Source: Cylindrodendrum hubeiense (taxonomy: Eukaryota > Ascomycota > Sordariomycetes > Hypocreales > Nectriaceae). Taken from it: a DNA stretch of 64,000 nt. The notes under the pieces were generated by a model. The model ran no database searches. It had not been told where the DNA came from and worked only from the letters and a program-made list of their open reading frames with translations. A program made the translations under genes and the position numbers. The DNA lies in contig JAANBB010000079.1 in NCBI GenBank assembly GCA_014621425.1, positions 59,554 through 123,553 on the forward strand. Direction: 5' to 3'. Of this stretch, positions 45,550 to 57,108 are shown piece by piece; position 1 is the stretch's first letter; each line of letters opens with the position of its first letter.

Positions 45550-47686
45550 TCAGGCCACGCCATTGCGATACACGCCCTCCCAGCGCTCCTCGACGCCGCC
45601 GATCTTGCCCCTGAGCATTGCGATCTCGACGTCGAGCTCGTCGACGTTGCGCGAGAGGGCGCTGACCTCCTCGAAGCGGCGGGCGCCGTGGGCCGACTTG
45701 ACCATGTCGTGGACCATGAAGCGCTGCTCCTCGAGGACGATGAGGCGCTCGCGCAGCTCCTTCTCCTCCGTCTCGAGCTGGCTGACGACGGTGCTGCCCT
45801 CGCTTGGCGCCTGCGAGGCCGTCTCGGACTCGGACACCAGCTCGGAGTGGCGCAGGCTGGACGCCGAGTGCGTGTTGGAGGCGAGGATGCGGGACGCGGT
45901 CGGCGTGGAGATGGACGATGAGGCCGAAGACCGTGAGCGGAGGAGGTGTGGTAGGCTCTTTAAAGGCAACATATTCGTGTGAAGGAAGCCGCTGGCGTAG
46001 GTGTAGATGGCCATCTGGAGGCGCTTCTGGGCGGGGTGGTCTGACCGGAGGTCGCGGAGACGCTTCGCAGCAGCGCCGTACTTGGCGAAGCTGTCGACGA
46101 GCCGCTTGCGGATCTTGCCCGCCTCCTGGATCTGCGCATGGGTCGGCGGCGGCTTGTCCAGGTCAACCTCGCCACTCTCCTGCTTCTCTGGCTGCAGGGC
46201 GAGGAGTGTGCGGTGGAACGACGGGAGGAGCTGCCGGATGCCCCGCTCGAACTGCCTCAGCGTCTCGTACGCGCGTTGGTCCGGGGGTTTGTGCTGGAGA
46301 GAGGCCGTAAAGTCCCTCGAGGAGAAGATGGTGTGTTTGCAGTCCCTGCACATTCTGATGTCTACGCTGACCTGGCCGGGGGTGGCAGTCGTTGGGGGCT
46401 TCTCGGTTGCTGAATTTGCTGCTGTATGGTGTTAGTCGACGAAAGGGTGACGAAATATGGTGTACTTACAACCAGCAACATTCAGCCCAACTTCGGAGGA
46501 ACACGCAGTTTGCGGATCAGCACAGACGACGCGGCCGCAGATCCGACAATGGTGTCTCCTAAAGGTCCAATTGCCAAACTCCTGCTGGCAGAAGGGGCAC
46601 TTGGCCACGGTCGCATCCTCCTCCCAGGTGACGACCGACTGCTCAATCAGCTTCCTGGGGTTCTTCTGGCTAGATAGCGAGGTGACGGGTGCCAACAGCG
46701 ACCCATTGGACTGCGTAAGCTTCTCGGGTGGGTTCGCCAAGAGCCTCGTCAGCTTCGTCAGGCGTTTCTCCAATCTTGATATTTCTAGGTTTTGGCGCTC
46801 CACCTTTTTCCTCCTCGCCTGGGCGAACATGTTGGTGTGGTCGATCAGAACTCCGCTGTGGTCGTTGTAGCCGTCTCTCGACTTGTAGCACGTCTCGCAG
46901 ACTCTCGCCCAACAACCCCTCACGGGTTCGTGGTTTGCGCTCCTGCTCAGCTTCATCTGGTACATGGTGTGCTCCTCGCAGAACAGCCTGCCGCAATTCC
47001 GACAATTGATGCTTCCGTTGAGGGGGCCGAGACTTCGTCCACAGGTTGGGTCGGTGCAGAGGTCGTAGTTGGTGGATCTCTGCCAATGGTGGCGGGTGAT
47101 GAGTTCCTCGGGGTCGATGGGGACTTCGAGGGGTAGTTTGCCGGCGGCGGTCGAGGGAGGCGGCAGGATGGGGATGGTTTCGTTGGATTCGAAGACATCG
47201 AGGCCTCGCAGTTTCTGGTTGATGAGGGAGAGAGGCTGGAAGCGCTTGGCCTTGAGAACCTGCTTGTCGAACCAGGTCTTGACTTCGTCCTGTTCCTCGA
47301 CGGCGAGTTCCTGGTGGTTGTCGTCGATGTGTCGGTTGAGTTGGAGTAGGGTCATCTACAGCCGTGATTAGCAGTTGAGTCGTGCGAGGAATTCGGGTAT
47401 CAGGGAGACTCACCATCTCTTCATTGCAGATGGGACACACCAGCCCTGCGGAGTCGACGGGGCCACCCTTGCCCGGGACGCCGACAGTGATGCTGACGCC
47501 GATGTCCTGGCCCAGGCCTGGCAGCCCGGCGCTGGGAGGCGGCGACAGCGACGACGAGGCCATAGACATGGTGCTCTCCGAGGGCGCGAGCGGGCTGCCA
47601 ACGCGCGACGCCCCCGGAGACGTCGGAGGAGCCAGGCCTTTGCCGCTGCCCAGGATGCGCCCACCACCGAGTTTGCGGCTTGACAT
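45550..47686 (-). CDS. VAC1: FYVE-domain endosomal tether Vac1/Pep7 (rabenosyn-like)
   Basis: 676 residues. Exons 47686-47414, 47355-46470, 46421-45550. Order: Ser/Pro-rich N-terminus, a C2H2 finger split by intron 1 (CPICNEEM then LLQLNRHIDDNH), a first FYVE-like zinc site (about 191-251: CTDPTC, CRNCGRLFC, CETCY), a coiled coil, and a true FYVE domain with RRHHCRICGRVVC and a closing CRDC in exon 3. The C-terminal half has helical segments (NVDELDVEIAML) in the position of the Rab-binding region. The family binds PI3P and Rab5/Vps21 and tethers Golgi vesicles to endosomes with Vps45. Shared upstream region with Met8 (divergent). Confidence 0.9.
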
Positions 47687-48325
47687 GGCGGCGGTACGTG
47701 TAGGTGCTCGGGATGGTGTGTTGCAGGCGTTTGTAGGCGTGAGAAGGCGGAGTGCGACCAGCACTTGGTCGGACTCTGCCTCGAGCTGCAAACCGCCGTT
47801 GGTTTGGCTGGAGCAGAAATCGGGTTGCGGGCGGGAGAGTTGGGGACGGCGAGGCGAGGCGACGACGACAGGCCAGGGTCGGGATGGCTGGACAGCCTGG
47901 ATTACAGCAATGACGGGGCGGTTCTGGAAGGACGGGCGCCTATCGATAAAGAGGTACTTGCGTAATCGTATCCCCGCTGAGGGAAATGAGGTCACGATGT
48001 AGCACACAAGGCCCCGTCCCCCAGCACGGCCCCCGAAGGAGCAAGGCCTTATCGCTTCCCGTCCCTAACCACAGCCTAGGTCGCCTCCCAGCTTGCTTAT
48101 CGTAACCCTGGCTAACCCTGGCTAACCCTGAGCAGCAGAGCGCTCCATTACGCTACAGTGCCAGACGAAAGCAAAAAGTCCAGGCCACCCCCAGCCAGCC
48201 AACCATGGGACGAGCAAGGGCCCGGTCATGCTAATAATAATTATATGCTAAACAATGCAGCCGCTGTCTTTGGCTCCGGCGCTGGCTTCCCCTTGAACAC
48301 CTCCCAACTTCAACAAGACACAAAC
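47687..48325. promoter_or_regulatory. Vac1/Met8 divergent promoter with 10-bp repeats
   Basis: Three tandem copies of a (G/C)(C/G)TAACCCTG decamer at 48101-48130. They contain TAACCC, which resembles the fungal telomere word but is out of its 6-bp register. No TATA box is evident on either side. An in-frame ATG at 48245 could extend Met8 by 27 residues. Confidence 0.4.
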
Positions 48326-49304
48326 ATGGCCAAGTCGTATCCTCACGTTCAGCCCGGAGGCAGCCTGATCCTGGCATGGCAGATCAAGGGCAAGAAGGTG
48401 CTCGTCGTGGGCGGTGGTGAGGTACGTCATGAGACATGGTGGTGATGGTGCGCAGCGCAACCACGGGCAGCGCCGTCACGGCACAGCAGAGCCCCCTGCG
48501 AATGCCTTCATCCAGGCAGCGCAGTCCGGGCAGCGCAGTCGACGCAAGCTAACAGACCGTGTCCAGGTCGCCGCCGGCCGAATCCTCAACTGCCTCAACG
48601 CCGACGCCCGCGTCACCGTCGTCTGCCCCAAGTCCGGCCTCAACGACGAGGTCGCCTTCCGCATCGCCGAACGCCAGGTCGTCCACGTCGACCGCGTCTT
48701 CGAGCCCGAGGACCTGAACGGCGCCGATATGGTGCTCGTCGCCATCGACGATCCCGCCGCCTCGAGCGTCATCTGGAAGCTGTGCAAGGAGCGCCGCGTC
48801 CCTGCCAACATCGCCGACGTGCCCCCCGAGTGCGACTTCTACTTTGGCAGCATCCACCGCGACGGGCCGCTGCAGATCATGGTCAGCACCAACGGCAAGG
48901 GCCCCAGACTCGCCGCCGCCATCCGACAGTTCATCGCCAAGCAACTCCCCAAGAATGCCGGAAACGCCATCGAGACCATCGGACAGCTGCGCGTCAAGCT
49001 CCGGAAGGCGGCCCCGAGGCCCGAGGACGGCCCCAAGCGGATGCTCTGGTGAGTAGCGACACCACTCGGGAAATATGCAGAGATGATACTAACCGACGTC
49101 TGCTACAGGATGTCCAAGGTCAGCGACACCTACACCTGGGAGGAAATGTGCGGCCTCACCGACGAGGACATGGACAATGTCCTACTTTTCTACCCCGCCA
49201 ACAAGGTCCCCTCCATGGACGTCTTGATGGCCCTCCGCGGAGGCACCGACGTCAAGAAGCTCGACGTCTTCGACGGCTCGTTTGGCTTCAGCGTTGGAGC
49301 ATAA
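48326..49304 (+). CDS. MET8: Siroheme synthase Met8 (precorrin-2 dehydrogenase/ferrochelatase)
   Basis: 257 residues. Exons 48326-48421, 48567-49048, 49109-49304. Converts precorrin-2 to sirohydrochlorin with NAD and inserts iron, giving siroheme for sulfite reductase. The N-terminal Rossmann domain opens with PGGSLILAWQIKGKKVLVVG and the GGGE-VAAGR glycine motif spans intron 1. NIADVPPECDFYFGS carries the Asp region implicated in catalysis, and STNGKGPRLAAAIRQFI leads into the dimerisation part. No SUMT methyltransferase domain, as in yeast Met8. The chosen ATG aligns with the usual short N-terminus; an in-frame ATG 27 codons upstream exists. Confidence 0.92.
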
Positions 49305-49808
49305 GTGAAAAAAGTCCACCAGGGACGCAGTGCAGAGCAGAGCAGGGGCATTCTATGCGTGGCAGGTCGAAGGCGTCGATGGGTATTGTACAAATGATGA
49401 ATGATTTGGGACACGGAAGCATATTAGCGCTTGGAAAACATTGTTGCGACTATTGAGCAGGCGAACAGGGATATATCTGTTATATCGTGCTGTACCATAT
49501 GTGCGAGTCTTGGAGGGTGTTGAAGACGGTTGGGATACCTCGAGGTGGGAAAGGCGTCATCGCAGATTGCAGCCACTTGTACACAACCATTGCCTGGTCA
49601 GGAATCACCAGGGTAGTTTGAAAGCGACATGGCTCTATGAATTGGCATTTCGATTCAGCAAGAGTCAACCCAGGTTCCAGCGTAATATTTCTCATTATTA
49701 TCTTCTGCTGATTCGCAGTTATTCGTGATGCTCATATATCAAACAGTCCTACCACCATTCTATGTCGTGCTAGTTGATGTCTGTCATGCTGGTTCGCTAT
49801 TTTACTAT
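49305..49808. other. Convergent 3' spacer, Met8/aldo-keto reductase
   Basis: Nothing recognised beyond short chance frames. Confidence 0.45.
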
Positions 49809-51024
49809 TTATTTCTGGATGACCTGGTAGGTAGCAGTCTTCTCCTTCTCGTCGCTGAAGACGTTGATGTCCCACTTGGGGTTGTCTGCACGGTAATGTT
49901 AGTCTCTGGTAGATCTTCGTCGGACGCAATCGACTTACAAGTCAGGGGGATGTTGAAGCGCGTGGGAGTCTCGCCCAGCTTGTTAAGAGCGGCGATGGCC
50001 TCCTCGTCAAGCTTGACCTCGACGAAGTTCTCGCGGATGCGCGAGGGAGTGACCGACTTGGGGATGACGGCGTGGCCACCGTGCTGGGACCAGGCGAGGA
50101 TGACCTGGGCGGGGGTGACGGTCTTGCCCTGGGCGGTGGACAGGCGCTCGGCGATGGCCTTGACCTCGGGGACGGCGACCAACAGGGGCAGGCCCTGCGA
50201 GTTGTTGCCGAAGGCAGAGTAGGCGGTGATCAGAATGTTCTTCTTGGCCAGGTACTCGGCCAGGGGAAGGTTGGGCAGGCGGGGGTGACGCTCGACCTGG
50301 TTAACGGCGGGGGTGACGCCAGTCTCGGCGATGATGGTCTCAATCTATGGCGGGAGTCAGTCTGGCGGTTTCGAGCTTGGTGAGTGGGCAACGAGACTTA
50401 CGTGCTCAATGGAGAAGTTGGAGACACCGATGGATCGGGCCTTGGTCTTGGGCAGCTTGGTCACGGCTAAAAAATTCATTAGAATCCCGGCTGGAGAAGA
50501 GTAGGGGTTTAGAGCACGTACCCTTCCAGGTGGTGGAAATGGAAACATCGCGGTTCAGCTCGACCTCGGTGCTCTCGGGGGTAGCCTTGGGGAACAGGGA
50601 GTCGCCAGCCTTGAAGGCAACGGGCCAGTGAATAAGGTACAGCTGCAGGAGAGTCAGTATTCGTATCAGGCATCAATTGAGCGGCAATGGTGCTCACGTC
50701 AAGGTAGTCCAGACCAAGCTCCTCCAGAGTATCGTCCAGAGCAGCCTCGACCTTCTCGGGCTCGTGGCTGTTGTTCCAGAGCTTGGAGGTGATGAAGACG
50801 TCCTCGCGCTTCAGGCCGGGGATCTCGGCAAAGGCCTTCTTGATGCCCTCGCCGACCTCGCGCTGGTTCTGGTAGATCTTGGCCAGATCCAGGTGGCGGT
50901 AGCCGGCCTTGAGGGCTTCGTAGACGCCGGTGCCGACCTCGCCGGGGGCCGACTGCCAGGTGCCGTATCCCAGCAGAGGGATCGTGTGGCCCGAGTTGAG
51001 GGTGGCGGTTTGTCCGAAAGACAT
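49809..51024 (-). CDS. Aldo-keto reductase (AKR3-like, aldehyde/glycerol dehydrogenase type)
   Basis: 331 residues. Exons 51024-50698, 50642-50522, 50466-50402, 50344-49939, 49885-49809. NADP(H)-dependent carbonyl reductase of the (beta/alpha)8 fold. The tetrad is visible: Asp and Tyr in [11 protein letters not shown], Lys in FITSKLWNN, and His in LYLIHWP. The signature [11 protein letters not shown] and the cofactor strand [16 protein letters not shown] are intact. The substitution pattern fits fungal glyceraldehyde/glycerol or general aldehyde reductases rather than xylose reductase, but this is a soft call. A TATA-like GATATATAAG lies at 51135-51126, about 105 bp before the start. It is not closely related to the other reductase at 23.6 kb. 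Confidence 0.9.
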
Positions 51025-51125
51025 GGTTGCGGTGTTGTGTGGGAGGGAAGGGTGTGGGAGGGGAGTTGGGGAGGTATATCAGAGGAAGAGGGAGGGGATT
51101 CACTGCAGAATACAAGGGGAGCTTT

Positions 51126-51135
51126 CTTATATATC
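51126..51135 (-). promoter_or_regulatory. TATA-like box of the aldo-keto reductase
   Basis: GATATATAAG on the minus strand, about 105 bp upstream of the start codon at 51024. Confidence 0.5.
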
Positions 51136-52613
51136 CCCGTTGGCCGCTTCACGCACACCAGCCCGGCGGACGATTACGAATTAAACACGTTACAGCACAG
51201 CATCGGAGCCTTCAAGGCCCAAGACCAGCATGGCAAGGAAGCTACCTCCAGGCTACGCAGTACGCACCTTGCTGTCCCACATCCCACATTGCACGTCTCG
51301 GCTGGAACTACCCCTCCCCCACCAACGAGGCATCCCAGGAGGCACGCGCCAAAGAGGGGTAAGAGATAACTCGAGTGAGGGAGCGAATCGTGGAAGCGAA
51401 TCGTGGAGCCCGCAGTGGAGGAGGAGGCGGCCAAGGGCGAGGCCAAATGCCGACATCCAGAAGCTTTTCCGAGAACCTGTCGCCCCTCGTCACGACAACG
51501 AACAGGCAGGGCAACCCCGCCGTTGAGAGACGGTCCGGATGAGATCATTGCCCCATCGAATGAGCTAAAAAGCCGCGTCCCTAGCGGCGCTTGGGAGGAG
51601 CAGGCACCTTGCCTTGGGGGAAATGGCGCCGAGCTGGGGGCGCCGTCATGACACTGGCGGCAGTGCGCGCGGCGCCAGCTTCAGACGAGCTCCAAGGGCC
51701 CGCTGTCGCAATTCTCCAGCTCCGCTTGGCCCTTTTGCAATACAAAGAGGCCATCGCCTCCGGGATCGTGCCATGGCTCCTACTCGCCGCCTTCATCGCC
51801 GGCCCGGGCGCTCGACGTACGCCGCCATCATGATGCATACCAGCCCCACATGGCGACTGATGACAAATACGCCAGCTCGGAACCTTTGCCTTTACTGTAT
51901 AAGGCACGGTCCTACTCGAGACCTATGGAGCAGTCTCGCCGAGTGGCCCAATGTCTAATGGCACTAGTTGAGCATTCGGGCGAAGTCTCTTGTAATTAAC
52001 CTCGCGGCCCAGTGACTTCCAGTCTCGATTTAAACAACTGCCCTGAGATGCCCCCGGATGGATCTCATGCGGGTGACTCGCTACGAACCTGCCCTGTCTC
52101 TAGGACTGCTTTTGTAAATCGGAAATCTCAATCATACCCTGCTACGTAACTCCCCGGCCGAACCCGGCCTCGGCATGGTGGGTGGCATAGCTCACCAATT
52201 CCGAGTTAACTAGTTCACCAGTAAATTTGTAATCAGGAAACGCAGTCAGCGTTAACTGTTCTCGCACCCTCCTCAGCAACACATTAATAAGTAGCTTTCC
52301 ATTTCCAGTCCGTTTCTTCCGAAGGCCGAATTGCCATGTTGTCCAAAGTATACATAGTTTAGACGCCAAGCTCCGCCCTGTGTAAGACATCATCCTGCAG
52401 CGAGGGGTTACTTGCTTCATTGATTGCGGAGCAGGGCATCAAGGTCACGCACTCGGGAACTCCATCGCATTACAACCAATACGTATTAAGCATACCAACC
52501 TGGAACTTCAAATCCAATCAAGAGACATTGCGATCCCGCCCTCAAACTCTTCAGCACAAGCCAAGCCAACCCCCACTGTCCAACAACGCCGTAGAAACAC
52601 CCCTGAAACCCCC
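51136..52613. other. Intergenic, nothing recognised
   Basis: Open frames here are short, overlap on several frames and look like chance in GC-rich DNA. Confidence 0.4.
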
Positions 52614-55600
52614 TCACTTCGGTTGATACCATTTCTGGATAAACTCCCATGTCATTTTCCTCTGCGCAAGCCTGACGCCCCAGTCCTTGACCTTTCCCCG
52701 GGCAGCTCCTGCGTGCCCTCCCTCGTGGTTCTTGGCGAGCTGGATGTTGCGGCCCTTGCCCAGCGCCCCCTCCGGCCAACGGCACCGGGCCGTCCTGAGG
52801 AACACGCCGTGGCTTCCGCCTCGTCCGTGCTCCCGGTAGCCCAGCGTGTTCATCGCCCTGACTAGCTCCGCCCACGACACCCTCGAGTCGTCAAACCCGT
52901 ACACGGCACTGAGCGTCTTCCATACCCGCTTATTCAGCGTTTCCTTGGGGTTGTCGTCGGGTGCAATGCCGAGAGGCGGCGAGTGGGGCCTCTCGGGCGT
53001 GGGTTCCCGAGGCGGCGGCGCCGGGGGTAGCGGCTGCTGTTCGGCCGGCAGCGGAGGCAAGACGGCAGGCTGTGGCTCCGGTTCGACAGGGGGCTGAGGC
53101 AGTATAGCAGGCTGGGGCGCCGGTTCAGGTGCCGGTTGATCCTGAACGCTAAGTCGCCGTACAGCTTCAGCTTGGATGTCCACTTTCTCAGCTTCTATTC
53201 CATCGTCCTCTGGTTGCTCGGCGCCTGGTCCGGCTGCCCCTGTGCGCTGGTTCCATCTCTCCTTGCGCCGCATCTGCAGCCGACGCCTGCGGTCATTCTC
53301 CTTCGCTTGCCGCAACTTTACTAGTTCCAGTCGGCGCACTTCATCCAGCACAGGCTGGTTGAAAGTCTTCTGTGTCTCGAGGTCTCTCTCTTTCCTTTCC
53401 TTCCGTCTTCTCTGCGCCTCGTTCTCGAGCTCGTCTTTCACCCCACGCCACGTAGTAAAGGCCAGCCGCACGGGGATGTTTTCCTCAATGTCGAGATCGA
53501 TGGGCTTCTCCTCAGCGTGGAATTCGTACTGGTCCCTTCTGACCTCCATGATCTCCTCCAATCGAGCCAACCTTTCGGGCCTCGCTTGGTACTTGGTATG
53601 TTTATTCATCGGGACGATCATCCTTTTCAATAACGACGCCCCAAGGCGCTTCAGATCGCCTCGAGCTTGTCCGATGGTGATGGATATTTGTGTATCGAAT
53701 CCTTGCGCCTCATCGAGGAACTTATAGATACGCTCGATCCGCTTATTCGGCACGCTTTTAACCTCGTATGGGAACTCATCAAACTTATTTAAATCGATGG
53801 AGTTGCCTTCGCAAGCCTCTGTGACAAGTTCAACCAATTGACTCGTCACAGGGCCTCTAGAATGAGGACTGAAGTCTTCCAAATGTTGTGCGATCTCGGC
53901 CAGCACATCCAGACTATCAATGGTATCCGCTACGAGACTCGAAAAGATGCCCGATGTTTCTTCGTCATCGCAGTCGTCCAAATACCGCTGAAGTCTCTCA
54001 GTTATTTTTCGCACCCCAACGTACAAACACGTGGTCGTGTTCGCAATGAAGTTGTTCATCAGATCAGCCACAATCTGTTTCAAGTCGAGGTGTTTGGCGT
54101 GTAGGGTGGTTCGAACAGGTTTGGCAACACGATCAGGTGCGTCATAGAGGTTCCTTGCGAATGGAAATGGGTCTTTCTTTTCATCAGGGAGTTTAGTGAC
54201 GAAATCGTTCGCTTGAGATAGTCGGGAGTAGAGAGGTAGCATTGGCTCGTACGACGCATGGATCAGCTTAGATGAAAACTCCTTGAGGAAAAGAACCGCG
54301 CTGTATCGAACGACGGCGACGAGCTGTTCAAAATCCTTTCCAGCATCACCTGTTGTTGAGACGGTGAGAAAACTAGTCTCATCGGGGTCGTTGCCCTTAT
54401 ATTCTTTCAACAAGGCTTTACGTTGTTTCACCACAACTTTGTCATACCTCACTAGCAAGGTCTCGACGAGAGACCACATGAAGAACCCAAATATGGCTCT
54501 TCTCAAAACACTCCTGATGCAGTCGCAGTACAACTCATAACGAGTATTCCGCACGTTGTACAAGTTGATATGTTTCCCAGCCATGTCGCCATAGTCGACG
54601 GTGAGATTTGCCCAGTGGTGTTGCTTCTGTTCGAGAACTACTTCTAAAAAGTAATTCGGCTCATTAAATAGCCTTGTAAGGTGTTGCTCTGCTGCGTCAC
54701 TTTTTGACTGGAGGGTTGACAAGTACCTATTGGCATTGACGCGTGTTGGAAAGGGTTCGTACTGGCGCAGCGAGGCCAAATCATGCCAGTTCTCCACCCC
54801 GTTGTTTGCCTTGCGCTTGACCTTTTCAATCAGCACAGAAGCTTCAACCTTGATCCTCAGGAGCTCTCTTTCTTCAATCGTCTCGGGGATTTTCTCGGGG
54901 ACTTTTTCCACTTCCGTGGCGGCGATAAGGTCCTTGCAGAGATTGAACAAGAACGAGTATGTAATGAATTGCGTCTGCATCACCAACCAGCCCGCCATGC
55001 ACCCAAAGATTTTGCCCCTTTGATACAGATTACGGTATTTTGAACCCACTGGTTGGTCGTTCTGAGCGATTAGATGATCTCCATATCCGTCGTACATGGA
55101 AATTATGTTGGGAACACGACCGTCAAAAACACGGTCGATGAATTGGATCATTCTCCATGGGGCAAAAGCTCCGGTGAGAATCCTCGAGCTCCTTCCCACA
55201 TACGTGAGTTCATTATCCAACTGTGCAAACTCATGGGGTTTCATCCTTGCCCGATGGTGGATGAACGTGAGGAGATTCAGCGGGTTTGTTAGGTCAGCTA
55301 GGTTGATGTGTGGTACCAGATAACTGGCTCCGACGCGCTGCGTATGTCCTCTAACATCGACGTTATAAGATATGTTTTTGGTTATCAGGGTTGGAGGTTC
55401 CGGTAGGTACGGCCATTGGTATTCCCTGGTCTCGGGTTGAAGAGGCTGATAGTAGTTTGCTCCGTTTCGATAGAGAGGAATACGACGGAAGCCGCATTCA
55501 TTCCCCAGGTCATCGAGGAAGTCCAGGCTGAAGTTATCAAGATCGCTTGCGTGAGAGATGGCTATTTCTCCGTGGGGGTCCAGGGAAAACCCTGGGAAGA

Positions 55601-56078
55601 CGCCCTTGGGCGGGGCAGCCATATTTTTGTTATAATCATCCCTTGCTGTCCTCCACGCCTTTCTAAGCAGGGCCTCAATACCAGAGGAGTCCTCACTCTC
55701 ACCAAGTTCGACGATTGATTGCTGGATTTCCCCCTCCCTAGCAACCACCAGTTGATTCAACTCTAACCATTTCTTGGCAGTATTTGCCGAATGCATCCTC
55801 ATGTAGAGACGCAGGTTGTGGCGGCTCGTGGAAGGATCGATTGTAGGCCACATTGCACTTATCCCAATATGATTGCGCATAAGCATCGTGTAACAATGTT
55901 TCAATCTCATTGAGGGGTCTCTTTTGGCGTCCATAGCCTCCTTACGAATAGCCTCATCCCAGTCTTGGGGTAGCAACACGTGGCTAATGTCCGACAACTC
56001 AAGGCTTTTCCCCAGGCTCGACGCATGACTGGCATTCTCCCACGTCCATACATATTCTTGCAATGCCAGCAATGCCAT
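52614..56078 (-). CDS. Large fungal protein with HicA-like C-terminal domain
   Basis: 1154 residues in one uninterrupted exon. I do not recognise the main body. It is helix-rich and soluble-looking, with Trp/Tyr-rich patches (WPYLPEPP) and no signal peptide or membrane segment. A strongly basic charged helix (about 880-960: RRRKERKERD, RRRRLQMRRKERW) and a Pro/Glu-rich linker (about 990-1050) follow. The last 100 residues read WAELVRAMNTLGYREHGRGG, then SHGVFLR and NIQLAKNHEGGHAG. This resembles the HicA/YcfA mRNA-interferase fold, where a GF..xxGSH motif carries the active His. A basic tail before such a domain would fit RNA binding. The HicA similarity is by eye; the body could belong to an unnamed fungal family. 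Confidence 0.75.
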   Translation of the reverse strand: MALLALQEYVWTWENASHASSLGKSLELSDISHVLLPQDWDEAIRKEAMDAKRDPSMRLKHCYTMLMRNHIGISAMWPTIDPSTSRHNLRLYMRMHSANTAKKWLELNQLVVAREGEIQQSIVELGESEDSSGIEALLRKAWRTARDDYNKNMAAPPKGVFPGFSLDPHGEIAISHASDLDNFSLDFLDDLGNECGFRRIPLYRNGANYYQPLQPETREYQWPYLPEPPTLITKNISYNVDVRGHTQRVGASYLVPHINLADLTNPLNLLTFIHHRARMKPHEFAQLDNELTYVGRSSRILTGAFAPWRMIQFIDRVFDGRVPNIISMYDGYGDHLIAQNDQPVGSKYRNLYQRGKIFGCMAGWLVMQTQFITYSFLFNLCKDLIAATEVEKVPEKIPETIEERELLRIKVEASVLIEKVKRKANNGVENWHDLASLRQYEPFPTRVNANRYLSTLQSKSDAAEQHLTRLFNEPNYFLEVVLEQKQHHWANLTVDYGDMAGKHINLYNVRNTRYELYCDCIRSVLRRAIFGFFMWSLVETLLVRYDKVVVKQRKALLKEYKGNDPDETSFLTVSTTGDAGKDFEQLVAVVRYSAVLFLKEFSSKLIHASYEPMLPLYSRLSQANDFVTKLPDEKKDPFPFARNLYDAPDRVAKPVRTTLHAKHLDLKQIVADLMNNFIANTTTCLYVGVRKITERLQRYLDDCDDEETSGIFSSLVADTIDSLDVLAEIAQHLEDFSPHSRGPVTSQLVELVTEACEGNSIDLNKFDEFPYEVKSVPNKRIERIYKFLDEAQGFDTQISITIGQARGDLKRLGASLLKRMIVPMNKHTKYQARPERLARLEEIMEVRRDQYEFHAEEKPIDLDIEENIPVRLAFTTWRGVKDELENEAQRRRKERKERDLETQKTFNQPVLDEVRRLELVKLRQAKENDRRRRLQMRRKERWNQRTGAAGPGAEQPEDDGIEAEKVDIQAEAVRRLSVQDQPAPEPAPQPAILPQPPVEPEPQPAVLPPLPAEQQPLPPAPPPREPTPERPHSPPLGIAPDDNPKETLNKRVWKTLSAVYGFDDSRVSWAELVRAMNTLGYREHGRGGSHGVFLRTARCRWPEGALGKGRNIQLAKNHEGGHAGAARGKVKDWGVRLAQRKMTWEFIQKWYQPK

Positions 56079-57108
56079 ATTTGAGTAGTTTGCTTGCTTG
56101 TCAAGATTCGGGGCGTAGGTTATTGTTCGAGTTGCGAGTTCGTAGGTGTTTGAGACCCCAGTCGGCTCTCGTGTTGACCAGGCTTGTGCAAAGGCAGCCC
56201 CAGTCCTTTACGCAGACTTGAGCCTAGCACATACTTATTTGCAGCCGAAAAATATTGCCGAACAAAGAGCTTCGTGATAATGAAGATGAGGGCACAGACT
56301 TATATCAGGGCTTTGTTACAGTCTAACAGTTGCATGCTGGATGGGGTTAGACAGTCTGTGTTATAATTTGGCACTGAAATCTGCCAATGGCTTGATTCAA
56401 TCAATCATGAGAAGGGATATCGCTTTATGCTGATGAATAGAATCCAATATCGTAACGCCACATTCAATACGCCTGCCCTGGTGATGTGGTCTGGACGAAA
56501 TTCTTCCAGTTTAACCCGCGACACCTAGGCTGCCTTACTGTTTCAGTTACGATATGGGTTAGTACCCATGACTTTTTTTATAAAAAATAAAAAAAAGAGA
56601 TAAAAAAAGAATTAAACATTGTGGCGTGAAATATGAAGAGGCCTTCGACGAAGCATGCCAGCGTATCTTTTTGGCTGTTCCAGCTTCTTGGTGGTAAGCG
56701 AGGTTGATCGTCTAAGTCTAGGCAAGCTCAGAGGCAGAAACCGATGAGTCAGCAATCTGGCTTTCCGCCCACTTTGAATCGACCCCACGTTCTTTGAGAA
56801 CCAAGAAGTCTCCTTGCAGAAGCCTTTCAACAGCACAAGCCCACGTGCAAATCATTGAGTTCCATCTCTTTGTTATTTCGACGCGTTATTTTCCCTTGCA
56901 AACTTGGTGGGAAGCCGAGGCCGCATCGATTGCGCAATCCCGCCTGCTGCGACGCGCCAGCACACCAACGCACCCCTCCAAAGCTATCGGCGCGTGCGTG
57001 TTGATTCGCAACCAACCCTGCGACTCGAAACCGAGACGAGACTGCGAGACGAACCCGAGAGAAACACTGCGACCAGCGGTCCTCCCCGCATTACGAGCCT
57101 ATTAAACC
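56079..57108. other. Divergent spacer with A-rich tract
   Basis: No gene. An A-rich run lies at 56572-56620. The right end is the leader of the CENP-L-like gene. Confidence 0.4.

Noticed and set aside
45475..46435. Several plus-strand frames over the Vac1 C-terminal exon
   Set aside because: Antisense frames in GC-rich DNA; no domains, and the minus-strand exon is well supported.
46670..48007. Long minus-strand frame overlapping the Vac1-like gene
   Set aside because: It is the real first exon plus read-through into intron and out-of-frame sequence; the spliced model with FYVE motifs explains it.
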